Assembly (NCBI RefSeq): GCF_022271405.1
Contig: NZ_JAJNAL010000003.1
Coordinates: 62,001 to 126,000, forward strand
Reading direction: 5' to 3'
DNA length: 64,000 nt
From: Rhodopseudomonas infernalis
GTDB taxonomy: Bacteria; Pseudomonadota; Alphaproteobacteria; Rhizobiales; Xanthobacteraceae
Shown in pieces: positions 1-7,577 of this stretch. The notes beneath the pieces were generated by a model, which saw only the letters and a list, made by a program, of their open reading frames with translations, was not told the DNA's origin and did not search any database. Both the position numbers and the translations under genes were made by a program. Each line of letters begins with the position of its first letter. The stretch's first letter is position 1.

Positions 1-53
1 AGTCTACGACTTCTCCACTGGCCAAACAGCGGCAATGATGATAAATCTCGCTT

Positions 54-452
54 TTGCGATCAGCACTTTATTCAGCCCTGCCCACCCAACGAAATGGGAC
101 TGCACCCCCCCGAAATTCTCTGACTGAGACCTGCGAATATATTGGCGACGCAGCACATCAACGATCTTCAATACTAAGCCTTCTAGAATTTGCCCCGTTG
201 GTAAGTGCAATCTTGATTGCATCAGCTCTAATACTCCCCTCGATTTTAAGGGTCATTTTCGGCAGAGAACTAGCGTTCGGATCCGGCAGATGCGACATCT
301 CAGTCGACGCCGTGCCTGACGGGAACGGCGCAACGGTCTTTACGTTACCTATACGCGCGAACCACCAATTTGTGCACAGCCTCTATCATCACGATCAATG
401 CCCAACGCAATTAGCAAGATGGATCGCAGCTTGCACCGCATTGAAGCGATGA
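54..452 (+). CDS. Hypothetical protein, doubtful
   Basis: I do not recognise this 132-residue reading frame. It contains one possible hydrophobic segment (about residues 45-67) and a C-terminal part with several His and Cys residues. Base composition is clearly lower in GC than the rest of the window, which would fit foreign or decayed DNA. No convincing ribosome binding site is visible and a shorter start is possible. It may be a gene remnant. It is listed because nothing else explains the first 450 bases. Confidence 0.22.
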   Translation: MRSALYSALPTQRNGTAPPRNSLTETCEYIGDAAHQRSSILSLLEFAPLVSAILIASALILPSILRVIFGRELAFGSGRCDISVDAVPDGNGATVFTLPIRANHQFVHSLYHHDQCPTQLARWIAACTALKR

Positions 453-488
453 TACTTCCTTACTATTTTCTGAACCTCCAGCCCGTAG

Positions 489-579
489 GGCGGATTAGCG
501 AAGCGTAATCCGCCATTGCGCCGACGCAAGCAGTGCGTTTGGCCCGGCGGGTTACGCCTTCGGCTAACCCGCCCTACGG
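489..579. repeat. Pair of REP-like palindromes
   Basis: Two adjacent inverted repeats. The first (489-514) has arms GGCGGATTA and TAATCCGCC. The second (546-573) has arms GGCGGGTTA and TAACCCGCC around a CGCCTTCGGC-type loop, followed by CTACGG. They lie at the 3' side of the RAYT gene, and the same second palindrome recurs at 1158, 1792 and 4981. This is the arrangement expected for a RAYT and its REP substrate. Confidence 0.8.
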
Positions 580-589
580 CCGGGTTCCG

Positions 590-1119
590 CTAAGCCTCAC
601 CGAACTCACCTTCGGCACCGGCATCTCCCGCCCAGTCGACCGGAAACACCCCGAGCCGGACGTCGCGGTGAAACGACGAATATGGCCAATCCTGCACCCG
701 GCCGACGAGGCCGTGCTTCACCGGATTGATCATGCAGTAGTCGACGTGCCGCGCGTAGTCGGCCTCGTCGCGGATCAGGTGCTCCCAGAACCGGCGCTGC
801 CAGATGCCCCGCTCGCGGCGCCTTGCGCGGACTCTGCTCAGTCGTTCTTGCTTTGGTAGCCCCTTGGCGAAATGCGTCTTGATCAGCCGCCAGCGGGTGG
901 AAAAATCGGCGTCCTCGGCGGCAAGGTCCAGACGGCGTGAAGATGGTCAGGAAGCACCACAACGGCATCGATCTCGAATGGAAGCCCCTGCCGCGTGCGC
1001 GCAACCGCGTCGCGCAGGATCGCGATGTGATCGACCAGCAGGGTATTGCGGCGTTCGAGCAGATTGTCGGTGAAGAACCAGCACCCGCCCGGGACGAAAG
1101 CGCGACGGTAGTTTGGCAT
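590..1119 (-). pseudogene. REP-associated tyrosine transposase (RAYT, Y1 family), frameshifted
   Basis: The start at 1119 gives MPNYRRAF and then a metal-binding HLH (HUH-type) motif in VLPDHLHAVW, typical of Y1/IS200-like REP-associated transposases. After LPP the frame is lost near 915. Restoring one base (CCGCCGAGG to CCGCCGGAGG) reopens a frame that continues to a stop at 590. That frame includes the family hallmark HVDYCMINPVKHGLV with the catalytic Tyr, and then WPYSSFHRDVRLG. Total length is 530 bp, one base short of 177 codons, so a single deletion explains it. These enzymes nick and mobilise REP palindromes, and such palindromes flank the gene on both sides. A sequencing error cannot be excluded. 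Confidence 0.85.
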
Positions 1120-1157
1120 GGCGCATGATAGCAGGATTGGCGCCAGCGTGCCTGGTC

Positions 1158-1190
1158 GGCGGGTTACGCCTTCGGCTAACTCGCCCTACA
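1158..1190. repeat. REP-like palindrome upstream of the RAYT
   Basis: GGCGGGTTA arm, CGCCTTCGG loop and TAACTCGCC arm (one mismatch in the right arm). Orientation is the same as the copy at 546-573. It lies 39 bp before the RAYT start codon. Confidence 0.8.
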
Positions 1191-1359
1191 AGCTTGCCTC
1201 GAACAACCATCGGCCATCCGGCCCGTCCGCATTAACACCGCCTCAACCATGCCTCGCGACCGGACGCCGTCCGACCCCGCCGTCAATTGTTCTGACAGCC
1301 CGCGGCCCGCATCATCGCGATGAAGCGATCCCGCTTCCAACAAACAACAAGGATCACCG

Positions 1360-1779
1360 ATGCGGCCCCAAACCTCTGTGGCGCTCGCCATGCTGGCCTA
1401 CGTCGGCCCCGCCGCCGCGCATGATGCGCCGCACGGCTACCCGGCGGTGCCGCTGCTCTCCACCGGCACGACGATCCTCGGCGAAACCATCCGCTACCCG
1501 GCCGGCGACGCCCATGTCACCGCCGCCATCGTCACCCTGGCGGCTGGCGAACGCACCATACTGCACAAGCATGAGGTGCCGCTGTTCGCCTACATTCTGG
1601 AGGGCGAACTGACCGTCGACTACGGCGCCCACGGCACACGGATCTATCGCACCGGCGATTCGCTGATCGAGGCGATGGGCGTCGCGCATTTCGGCCACAA
1701 CACCGGCGCCGTGCCGATGCGCCTGCTCGGCGTCTATATGGGGGCGACCGGGATCAAGGACGTCACGCCGGTCAATTAG
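1360..1779 (+). CDS. Secreted cupin-domain protein
   Basis: 139 residues. The first 20 (MRPQTSVALAMLAYVGPAAA) form a signal peptide with an AAA-type cleavage region. The rest is a single small cupin barrel: the first motif is seen around LHKHEVPLFAYILEGELTV and the second around GDSLIEAMGVAHFGHNTG, supplying the usual His/Glu metal ligands. Function within the cupin superfamily is not determined; a periplasmic sensor or small-molecule-binding role is likely. It stands alone between two REP palindromes, with the next one starting 13 bp after its stop codon. Confidence 0.75.
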   Translation: MRPQTSVALAMLAYVGPAAAHDAPHGYPAVPLLSTGTTILGETIRYPAGDAHVTAAIVTLAAGERTILHKHEVPLFAYILEGELTVDYGAHGTRIYRTGDSLIEAMGVAHFGHNTGAVPMRLLGVYMGATGIKDVTPVN

Positions 1780-1791
1780 TGCGTTTGGCAC

Positions 1792-1825
1792 GGCGGGTTA
1801 CGCCTTCGGCTAACCCGCCCTACGG
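1792..1825. repeat. REP-like palindrome
   Basis: Same unit as at 546-573 (GGCGGGTTA, loop, TAACCCGCC, then CTACGG), preceded by the same GCGTTTGGC lead-in that precedes the 546 copy. Lies immediately 3' of the cupin gene. Confidence 0.8.
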
Positions 1826-1963
1826 GCTACGAGCTGCGCGATCGACCGGCCGGTCGACAGCTGCAGCGGGCCGCCGGCGGCGTCGATCGCTCGTTGCCAA
1901 GCTGCGATGCTGGCGAGATGCCGATCCGACAGGACAAATAATTCCATCGACCCGGCTCGCCCC

Positions 1964-2737
1964 CTACACGTACTTGAACTTCGACGCTAGATTTATGGTC
2001 TTGCCGTCGGGGTTGGTGAGGCTGACGTCGACCGTGCCGCTGCCGTCCGGCAGGATGCCAGCGATCGATTGGCCGTCGTCGGCGACGATGGGATTGACCA
2101 GCGGCTGGCCGGCGAATTTGATCGCCGCACCCTTGGAGAAGCCGCTGCCGCTGATCAGGACGGCATCACCCTTCTTGCCTTCACCCGGCGTCAGCCCGGT
2201 CGCCGCCAACACCTTCTCCTGGCCCTCGTTCGGCACCCGTACCACCAGCGCCGCCACCTCGTAGAGAAAGTTGAAGAATCGACGTTCCTGCGTGCCAAAG
2301 ATGAAGGCTATCGCATACACCACCGGCTCGCTCGGCGAGGCGTTCGGGTTGATGGCCAAGAGCAGCGTCAGCGCGACCAGACCGGTGAGCGCGCCGCTGA
2401 TCGGCCGCCCGAAATGCCACAGCGCGAAGCCGTCGTCCCACTGGCCGCTGGATACGCTATTGTCGTACACGCCTTTGAGGCTGATCACGATGCCGCCGAG
2501 CGCTCCGAACCACATTGCCGGCATGGCAAACGTGATGTTGAGCACTCTGCCCGTACCCAGATCGAACCATTTCGGGTACCAGAAATACGCGACGCCGAGC
2601 GCGAGCAGCAGCACGACGACGATCAGATCGTAGGCGAAGACGCTGTTGCGGCAACGATCCGTTCCGTGCCCGGTGGCCGGCGCATTCGACGCGGACGCAG
2701 AACTATCAATATTACTGTCAATGTCTGGAGGCGCCAT
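1964..2737 (-). CDS. Membrane protein with C-terminal IPT/TIG-like domain
   Basis: 257 residues from an ATG at 2737, chosen because GGGAGGAAGC lies directly upstream. An upstream in-frame ATG at 2806 has no such site. After about 25 polar residues come four hydrophobic segments (around FAYDLIVVVLLLALGVAYFW, then MPAMWFGALGGIVISL, ALTGLVALTLLLAI and a weaker one). The soluble C-terminal part of about 85 residues has the beta-rich pattern of an IPT/TIG immunoglobulin-like domain (GEGKKGDAVLISGSGFSKGA through DVSLTNPDGK). Function is unknown. A membrane-anchored Ig-like module suggests a cell-envelope binding role, which is inference. Confidence 0.7.
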   Translation of the reverse strand: MAPPDIDSNIDSSASASNAPATGHGTDRCRNSVFAYDLIVVVLLLALGVAYFWYPKWFDLGTGRVLNITFAMPAMWFGALGGIVISLKGVYDNSVSSGQWDDGFALWHFGRPISGALTGLVALTLLLAINPNASPSEPVVYAIAFIFGTQERRFFNFLYEVAALVVRVPNEGQEKVLAATGLTPGEGKKGDAVLISGSGFSKGAAIKFAGQPLVNPIVADDGQSIAGILPDGSGTVDVSLTNPDGKTINLASKFKYV

Positions 2738-2885
2738 GCTTCCTCCCGCAAAATCATAAGTTGCAACCAATGACAGGATTGCACGCTTAACGAGAAGTAA
2801 AGTCAAGGCCGTCGAGAGGTAGGCGTTCAGAATTTTCAGTGAGACCCCATGTCGCTTCGCTCATGCGGGCTACGTCACCATGTCA

Positions 2886-3113
2886 CTACGTCTTCCCGAA
2901 CATCGTCTCGAACAGTTCCTTGGCGCGCTGCTGGCCTTCGTCGGTGAAGATGACGGACTTGACCTTGCCGCGCGGGATCTCGATCAGGCCCTTCGCTTGC
3001 AGCCGATCGAGCGCGTCCCAGTCGTGGCCTTTCCAGGCGCGGGTGCCGTCGTGCAAGGTGAGATACAGCAGCGCCAGCGTGGCGTCGTCGATCTTGTCGC
3101 GGTCGATGTCCAT
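2886..3113 (-). CDS. DUF6429 family small protein
   Basis: 75 residues with the family pattern MDIDRDKIDDATLALLYLTL followed by WKGHDWDALDRL and a C-terminal helix. Charged and helix-forming, with no signal peptide. The family is common in Bradyrhizobiaceae and its function is unknown. The helical layout with a wing-like strand (VKSVIFTDEG) is reminiscent of a small winged-helix protein, but that is only an impression. Stands alone, with short intergenic regions on both sides. Confidence 0.8.
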   Translation of the reverse strand: MDIDRDKIDDATLALLYLTLHDGTRAWKGHDWDALDRLQAKGLIEIPRGKVKSVIFTDEGQQRAKELFETMFGKT

Positions 3114-3234
3114 CGCCCTCTCCGTTCAAGCGGCAACCATCTTAGCCAGCAGGCACGTCGGCACAACGAAGCTTAACCATTCATCAACGATAACATCGTG
3201 CGGCGCAAAGCCAAGCAGTTGACATTGCATCTAA

Positions 3235-3304
3235 CACGTCATCAGCAAGCGACGGAGTGAGACGATGAGTGAAGCGACATTGATACTTCCGAACATGCGC
3301 GGCG
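3235..3304 (+). repeat. Direct repeat, copy 1 (5' part of a small gene)
   Basis: 70 bases nearly identical to 5111-5180, with one mismatch, in the same orientation. The repeat covers a GGAG ribosome binding site, an ATG seven bases later and the first 13 codons. Weaker similarity (a TTGACAT-CGCAT-like stretch) continues upstream. Confidence 0.85.
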
Positions 3305-3558
3305 CGCTGTGCGACGGTCGACGGTCGACGGTCGACGGTCGACGGTCGACGGCAACGTGCACACACCATTCCAGCTTCGCAACCGCAGCAGCCGGCCGAT
3401 ACCCCGGCCGGCCGTCGCGAACTCGGCGCCGACGCGCGATGATAGCGACGCGGAGAACACGGCGCAGGGGTACGACGAGTGATTCAGTGATCAGGATACG
3501 GGCTTGCCGCCGCGAAGCAGAGCTCACGGGTTCGCCGCTGCGCGGCGCTCCGGAATGA
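3265..3558 (+). pseudogene. Small gene of unknown function, out of frame after a 7-bp tandem array
   Basis: Starts MSEATLILPNMRG exactly like the gene at 5141, behind the same GGAG site. From 3313 a GACGGTC unit is repeated about 5.4 times, where the 5141 copy has a single unit. Because each unit is 7 bp, the frame after the array depends on copy number. In the present state translation runs into an Arg-rich frame ending at 3558. The frame homologous to the 5141 product (GNVHTPFQLRNRSSRP, ending at a TGA near 3480) would be reached with one more or two fewer units. Either it is broken by repeat expansion or it is switched by repeat number. Function is unknown. Confidence 0.55.
3313..3350 (+). 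repeat. Heptanucleotide tandem array (GACGGTC, about 5.4 units)
   Basis: Perfect head-to-tail copies of GACGGTC inside the coding region of the small gene starting at 3265. The paralogue at 5141 has only one unit at the matching place, so the array arose by expansion here. A unit of 7 bp shifts the reading frame at each gain or loss. Confidence 0.9.
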
Positions 3559-3716
3559 CCGACGAGAGGACGCATCTGAAGCGCCGGTAGCCTCGATGCA
3601 GCAAAGCGAAATCGAGGGTCGAGACCAATGCGCCGGACGTCGGGCACCCGGCTTCGCCGCGAACCCGCCCTACGGTCGTCATCCGAGCATCTTTCTGACT
3701 TGTTATTCCCGACGCT

Positions 3717-4181
3717 TCACGGCTTGCGGAACATCTCGGTAGCCCGGCGGACCGCCTCCGCGATGAGCGCACGGCCCTGGTCGAGCTCCGTGGCGGTCTT
3801 GGCGGCTTGTGCGGGAGAGACCAGCTTGCCCTCTGCGCAATCGAGCACCCGGCCACCCGTCGCCGCGGCGTAGGCGGCAGCGGCCAGATAGGCGGACACC
3901 CCGGCGTCGATGTCCCCGCCCCAGCGAAACACGATCGCGTATCGCCAAGGCCGCCCGAACGAAACGTCCGGCGTCTCCGATATCACCGTCTTGGCGTCGC
4001 GATGATCGCATTCGAATGCCGATGACCGGTCGTGAAGCGTCACCGGCAACGCACCGTGAATTGTCCCTAGAGGCATTGCGGCCGACAGCCGGAGCGGGAA
4101 ACCTTCGGAGTCGATGGCGCTCTGCCACTCCGACATCGAGCTCAGCTTCCGATCCGACAGCACATAAATTTCCATCGACAT
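3717..4181 (-). CDS. Putative immunity protein for the adjacent nuclease toxin
   Basis: 154 residues from the ATG at 4181, one base after the stop of the upstream gene. Its ribosome binding site (GAGAGG) lies inside the end of that gene, so the two are translationally coupled. Begins MSMEIYVLSDRKLSSMSEW. It is soluble and mixed alpha/beta, with an Ala-rich helix (SAYLAAAAYAAATGGRV) and no signal peptide. I do not know a named family for it. The assignment as immunity protein is inference from its size, its solubility and its position directly behind a nuclease-like toxin gene. Composition is less GC-rich than that of neighbouring housekeeping genes. Confidence 0.5.
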   Translation of the reverse strand: MSMEIYVLSDRKLSSMSEWQSAIDSEGFPLRLSAAMPLGTIHGALPVTLHDRSSAFECDHRDAKTVISETPDVSFGRPWRYAIVFRWGGDIDAGVSAYLAAAAYAAATGGRVLDCAEGKLVSPAQAAKTATELDQGRALIAEAVRRATEMFRKP

Positions 4182-4182
4182 G

Positions 4183-4848
4183 TCAATTCCTCTCAATCAC
4201 TGCGCGCGACGACGCACGCGACCTGAAAATGGTTAGGATGAGTTGCTTTCGCGAAATGCCGCGAACGATATTCAGTTCGAAGACGGGCGTATCCGGAGCA
4301 GCTCGTGTTTTGGTGCGAAGTTCCTCTGCCCGGGCGCGCGAAATCGTCTGAGCACCGGTTTTGACATCGTAAATGGCAATGATGTCACCTTGGATATTGC
4401 GGAGCGTTGCATCGGTCCTGATCGTGCCGGCGAGCCCGTAATAAGGATCAACGGTATCGAGACTAAAGCTCCGTTCGATATCGCCCACGCCAGGAAGCCC
4501 CTCGAGCCACACCGCGGTCGCGAACGCCGTATGCACCGCGGTCCCGTACATCGCGGGCGACATCGTTGGCAGATATTCCACCATGTTCATGACGCGTACC
4601 AGTGTATCACTCAGCGCCAACGATGTTTCATCGATTTCCTGGATGCCCGTAAAGAAACCCGAAGAGGTCGATACCTGGACACCTCCCTGCAGGGTCCATC
4701 TTCCCACCTCATCTCGAGGCTGATCTTCTCTGAAGCCAGCTTTGAGCTGCAATCGAGTGTATCGGCGCTCTGTTAGTTCAGCTTTGATCGCAGCAAGCTC
4801 GCTTCTCCACCGCCGCAAGTTCCGGCGTTCCAAGGATAGCCACATCAT
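4183..4848 (-). CDS. Putative polymorphic-toxin nuclease, PD-(D/E)XK-like
   Basis: 221 residues, with GGAGG seven bases before the ATG at 4848. The N-terminal 50 residues are basic and helical and lead to FREDQPRDEVGRWT. Similar PRDE-GRW motifs occur in alphaproteobacterial phage head and toxin-like proteins. The C-terminal half reads like a restriction-endonuclease fold: a helix (GTAVHTAFATAVW), an acidic strand (GDIERSFSL), then GTIRTDATLRN and IIAIYDVKTGAQTISRARAEEL, where Asp and the D-V-K triad would be catalytic. No delivery domain or signal peptide is present. It is coupled to the putative immunity gene downstream. Function is inferred from fold-like motifs, not proven. Confidence 0.55.
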   Translation of the reverse strand: MMWLSLERRNLRRWRSELAAIKAELTERRYTRLQLKAGFREDQPRDEVGRWTLQGGVQVSTSSGFFTGIQEIDETSLALSDTLVRVMNMVEYLPTMSPAMYGTAVHTAFATAVWLEGLPGVGDIERSFSLDTVDPYYGLAGTIRTDATLRNIQGDIIAIYDVKTGAQTISRARAEELRTKTRAAPDTPVFELNIVRGISRKQLILTIFRSRASSRAVIERN

Positions 4849-4939
4849 CTGAACCCTCCATCACCGGGCTCAACATTATAGGCTTTAATTCCTTATCTGA
4901 AGACGGGGGCCATGTAGACTTTCTTCCTAGGCAATCGAG

Positions 4940-5015
4940 CGGGTCAGCGAAGCGTATCCGCCTCTCCGCAAACGCCGCCCGGCGGGTTACGCCTTCGGCT
5001 AACCCGCCCTACGCT
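4940..5015. repeat. REP-like palindromes
   Basis: A degenerate GGTCAGCGAAGCGTATCCGCC element (4942-4962 region) followed by a full GGCGGGTTA...TAACCCGCC palindrome at 4981-5008. Same family as the repeats around the RAYT gene, 4 kb away. The 290-base gap between the toxin gene and the small gene at 5141 otherwise holds the promoter side of both. Confidence 0.75.
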
Positions 5016-5110
5016 CTGCGCTCGCGGCGCGAGGGACCGACATCGCGCTTAACGTTTCGTTAGGCATAATCCGCTGTTGCCGCGAACCAGACAATTGACA
5101 TCGCATTTAT

Positions 5111-5180
5111 CACGTCATCAGCAAGCGACGGAGTGAGACGATGAGTGAAGCGACGTTGATACTTCCGAACATGCGCGGCG
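5111..5180 (+). repeat. Direct repeat, copy 2
   Basis: Matches 3235-3304 with one mismatch in 70 bases and the same orientation, so the toxin/immunity pair sits between two direct repeats 1.88 kb apart. Confidence 0.85.
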
Positions 5181-5329
5181 GCTGCGCAACGGTCGACGGC
5201 AAGGTGCACACGCTGTTCCAGCTCTCCAGCCGCAGCAGCCGCAAGATGGCGCGGCCGGATACGACGCGGTCTTCGGCGACGCGCGACGACAGCGCAGTGC
5301 CTGCGACGACAAAGTGCGCCGGCGATTAG
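5141..5329 (+). CDS. Small protein of unknown function (intact paralogue)
   Basis: 62 residues starting MSEATLILPNMRGGCATVDG, rich in Ser, Arg, Thr and Asp, with no signal peptide or membrane segment. A GGAG site seven bases before the ATG is conserved with the broken copy at 3265, as are the first 13 codons. Codons after that diverge but remain alignable (VHT-FQL, RSSR, TRDDS). Conservation of the initiation region and of the reading frame argues for translation. I do not recognise the family. It could be a small regulatory or toxin-antitoxin-like product, but nothing shows this directly. Confidence 0.5.
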   Translation: MSEATLILPNMRGGCATVDGKVHTLFQLSSRSSRKMARPDTTRSSATRDDSAVPATTKCAGD

Positions 5330-5349
5330 TTGATGATCAGCTCCCCTCT

Positions 5350-5393
5350 CGTCATTCCGGGGCGCTCACAAAGTGAGCGAACCCGGAATGACG
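5350..5393. repeat. Intergenic palindrome, GTCATTCCGG type
   Basis: CGTCATTCCGGG and CCGGAATGACG arms enclose a GCTCAC/GTGAGC inner stem. A long imperfect hairpin of a type often scattered between genes in this group. It is followed at about 5416-5445 by CCTCGAT...ATCGAGG, which is also found downstream of the other copy of the small gene (3587-3619). Confidence 0.7.
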
Positions 5394-5516
5394 AACGCGG
5401 GGGTGGTGTGCACGTAGCCTCGATGAAGCGTAGCGCAATCGAGGGGCGGTCTCCGCCATCGCTCACGGTTCTAGGCAGCCGCTGGCGCGGCCCCGGATTA
5501 CGCTGGGCGCAGCGAA

Positions 5517-6809
5517 CTACACGCCCACCCGTTCCTTCACCCGCGCGCCCGACGCGATGGTCGGCGGGGCGGCGTTTAGTTTTTCGATGGCGAAGCCGGC
5601 GGCTTGTTTGTAGCCGGCCATGAAGGCGGCGCGCTCGGCGGCGGGGATAACGTCGTCGATATTGTCGAAGGTGCCGCCGCAGCGCTCGTCAACGAGGTTG
5701 AGCAGGCCGAACGGGCCGGCGCCGCGGTTGCGCAAAATCAGCTGCGAGATCGGGCCGCACAGCTTGGCGTCGAATGCCGCAAGCGCTTCCTGCGTTGCAC
5801 CGTGCACGACCATCGCGGCGCCGAGTTCGCGCGCGTCGACGATCGCCTGCGTGCCACCGTTCGAGCCGGTCGGGTACATCGCATGCGCGGCGTCGCCGAT
5901 CAGCAGCACCGGGCCGTCGCGCCAGGTCTCGACCGGATCGCGATCGATCATCGGGTTTTCGTAAGCGGAGTCGGCGCTGCGGATCAGCGCCGGCATGTCG
6001 AGCCAGTCATAGACCCAGCCGTCGAAATGATGCGCGAACTCGCTGGTCGGCACCTGCCGGAACCAGCCCTGCTGCTTCCAGCCCTCGGTGTTGTCGAGCG
6101 TGACCTCGGCGATCCAGTTGAGCATCGACAGCCCGGTCTGCGGATCCGGATGCGAGATCGGATAGATCACCACGCGATGCTTGTGGGTGCCGAGCCCGAC
6201 GAACGAGGCGCCGGTGCGGGTCGGCTTGCCCCAGGTGGTGCCGCGCCACATCACCGCGCCGCCCCAATGGATCGGCGGCTGGTTCGGATGCATCTGGGCG
6301 CGGATCGCCGAGTGGATGCCGTCGGCGCCGATCAACAGCGCGCCCGCGACCTCCGAGCTGCCGCCCTCGGCATGCTCGATCGTGGCAACCACGCCGTCCG
6401 CAGTCTTGCGATAGCCGCTGACGCGGCGGCCGAGTTGCACCGCATCAGCGCCGAGCCGTTCCACCACCTTGTCGTGCAGCAGCATGTGGAAGCGGCCGCG
6501 ATGCACCGCGTATTGCGGCCAGTTATAGCCGGCCGGCGTGCCGCGCGGCTCCGCATAGATGTCGTTGCCATTGAGGCCGACCAGCGCCCATTCCCTGGCT
6601 GGCAGGCCGACGCTGTCGAGATCGGCCGCGGTGATGCCGAGGTCGTAGAGCTCGCGCACCGCGTTGGGCTGCAGATTGATGCCGACGCCGAGCGGCCGCA
6701 TCTCGCGCGCCGCTTCGTAGACGACGCATGGCACGCCGATCTGATGCAGCGTCAGCGCCGTCGCCAGTCCGCCGATGCCGCCGCCGGCAATGATCACCTT
6801 GTCGCTCAT
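5517..6809 (-). CDS. FAD-dependent monooxygenase (salicylate hydroxylase-like)
   Basis: 430 residues, the normal size for class A flavin hydroxylases. Visible motifs are the N-terminal dinucleotide-binding GxGxxG (IAGGGIGGLATALTL, residues 7-21), the central DG motif (LLIGADGIHSAIRA) and the C-terminal GD motif (GPVLLIGDAAHAMYPTGSNG). It would use FAD and NAD(P)H to hydroxylate a small, probably aromatic, substrate. The substrate cannot be told from sequence, and the gene has no catabolic partners beside it, standing alone on the minus strand. The start at 6809 gives MSDKVIIAGGG, at the usual distance from the Rossmann fold. Confidence 0.85.
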   Translation of the reverse strand: MSDKVIIAGGGIGGLATALTLHQIGVPCVVYEAAREMRPLGVGINLQPNAVRELYDLGITAADLDSVGLPAREWALVGLNGNDIYAEPRGTPAGYNWPQYAVHRGRFHMLLHDKVVERLGADAVQLGRRVSGYRKTADGVVATIEHAEGGSSEVAGALLIGADGIHSAIRAQMHPNQPPIHWGGAVMWRGTTWGKPTRTGASFVGLGTHKHRVVIYPISHPDPQTGLSMLNWIAEVTLDNTEGWKQQGWFRQVPTSEFAHHFDGWVYDWLDMPALIRSADSAYENPMIDRDPVETWRDGPVLLIGDAAHAMYPTGSNGGTQAIVDARELGAAMVVHGATQEALAAFDAKLCGPISQLILRNRGAGPFGLLNLVDERCGGTFDNIDDVIPAAERAAFMAGYKQAAGFAIEKLNAAPPTIASGARVKERVGV

Positions 6810-6951
6810 GAACGTCCCGCCCTGATCGTGATTGCGATTGCTGTAGCCAGCTACGGCCGATCAGGCAACCGCGTGATGTCCAGCGGAAACCCGACTTGAC
6901 GAGCGAAACATAACAGGAACGCCCCAGTACGGGCGACAGGCGCCGACCGAA

Positions 6952-7380
6952 CTACTTCAACCCGATCGCCAGACCGCTGAGATCGAGGTCGGCGATTAAG
7001 CCGACTTGTCGGCCGGAGAGTTCGAGCACCGCGCCCTTCTCGTTGCGCAGCACGATGGCGCGTGCGCCGACACCGATCGCAGCCCCCGCGCCCGCGGCGC
7101 CGTAGATGCCGGCGACGTCGCGCGGCGAGCGGATGTTACTGACGCGGCCGGTCAGATCGGCCTTCGAGCCGCCGAACACCAGGCCGTAGGACAGCCCGCC
7201 GATCGACAGCGGATAGCGCCGCCCCTGGAACGTCAGCGTTCCCGAGCCGCCGGAGCCGCCGATCACCCAGCCGCCCTTGAAGATGCTGAGCGCGACACGT
7301 CCCTCGTCTGCGTGAGCCGACGCCCCCATCCCGACGACACCGATCAGTCCGGCAACAACTATTGCAAGCAATCCACGCAT
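6952..7380 (-). CDS. Secreted protein of unknown function, Gly-rich
   Basis: 142 residues with a clear signal peptide (MRGLLAIVVAGLIGVVGMGASAHA) and an exported part of about 118 residues. That part is rich in Gly, Val and Ile in alternating patterns (TLTFQGRRYPLSIGGLSYGLVFGG), suggesting a beta-rich periplasmic domain. It could belong to a family of small exported proteins of unknown role, and I would not name one. Monocistronic, reading away from the DUF3829-like gene at 7578 with a 197-bp divergent promoter region between them. Confidence 0.65.
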   Translation of the reverse strand: MRGLLAIVVAGLIGVVGMGASAHADEGRVALSIFKGGWVIGGSGGSGTLTFQGRRYPLSIGGLSYGLVFGGSKADLTGRVSNIRSPRDVAGIYGAAGAGAAIGVGARAIVLRNEKGAVLELSGRQVGLIADLDLSGLAIGLK

Positions 7381-7577
7381 CCTGCTCCCCTTTGGCGATT
7401 GCGCCCCTTACGGGCTTCATCTTTCCGGTTTAGCACTGCGCTCGCGATTCGCCCGCCATCAGGCGAAGCAGTAAGGCGCTCGCATCGAACGAGGCGAGCC
7501 ATCGCTGAACCTGAGCCGCAATGGCACCGACAACGAAGCGCCAACGTCTACGGTTTCACGACCCCAAGGAGAATCGA

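Noticed and set aside
2738-2806. Longer start for the TIG-domain protein at 2806
   Set aside because: The ATG at 2737 has a strong GGGAGGA site at the right distance and the longer form has none.
3313-3350. CRISPR-like short repeats
   Set aside because: Units are 7 bp, contiguous and without spacers, so this is a microsatellite.
4183-4848. Prophage remnant, suggested by the PRDE-GRW motif
   Set aside because: No other phage gene lies nearby. The motif also occurs in toxin-like proteins.
5604-6899. A 431-codon plus-strand frame opposite the FAD monooxygenase
   Set aside because: Antisense shadow; the minus strand carries all the flavin-binding motifs.
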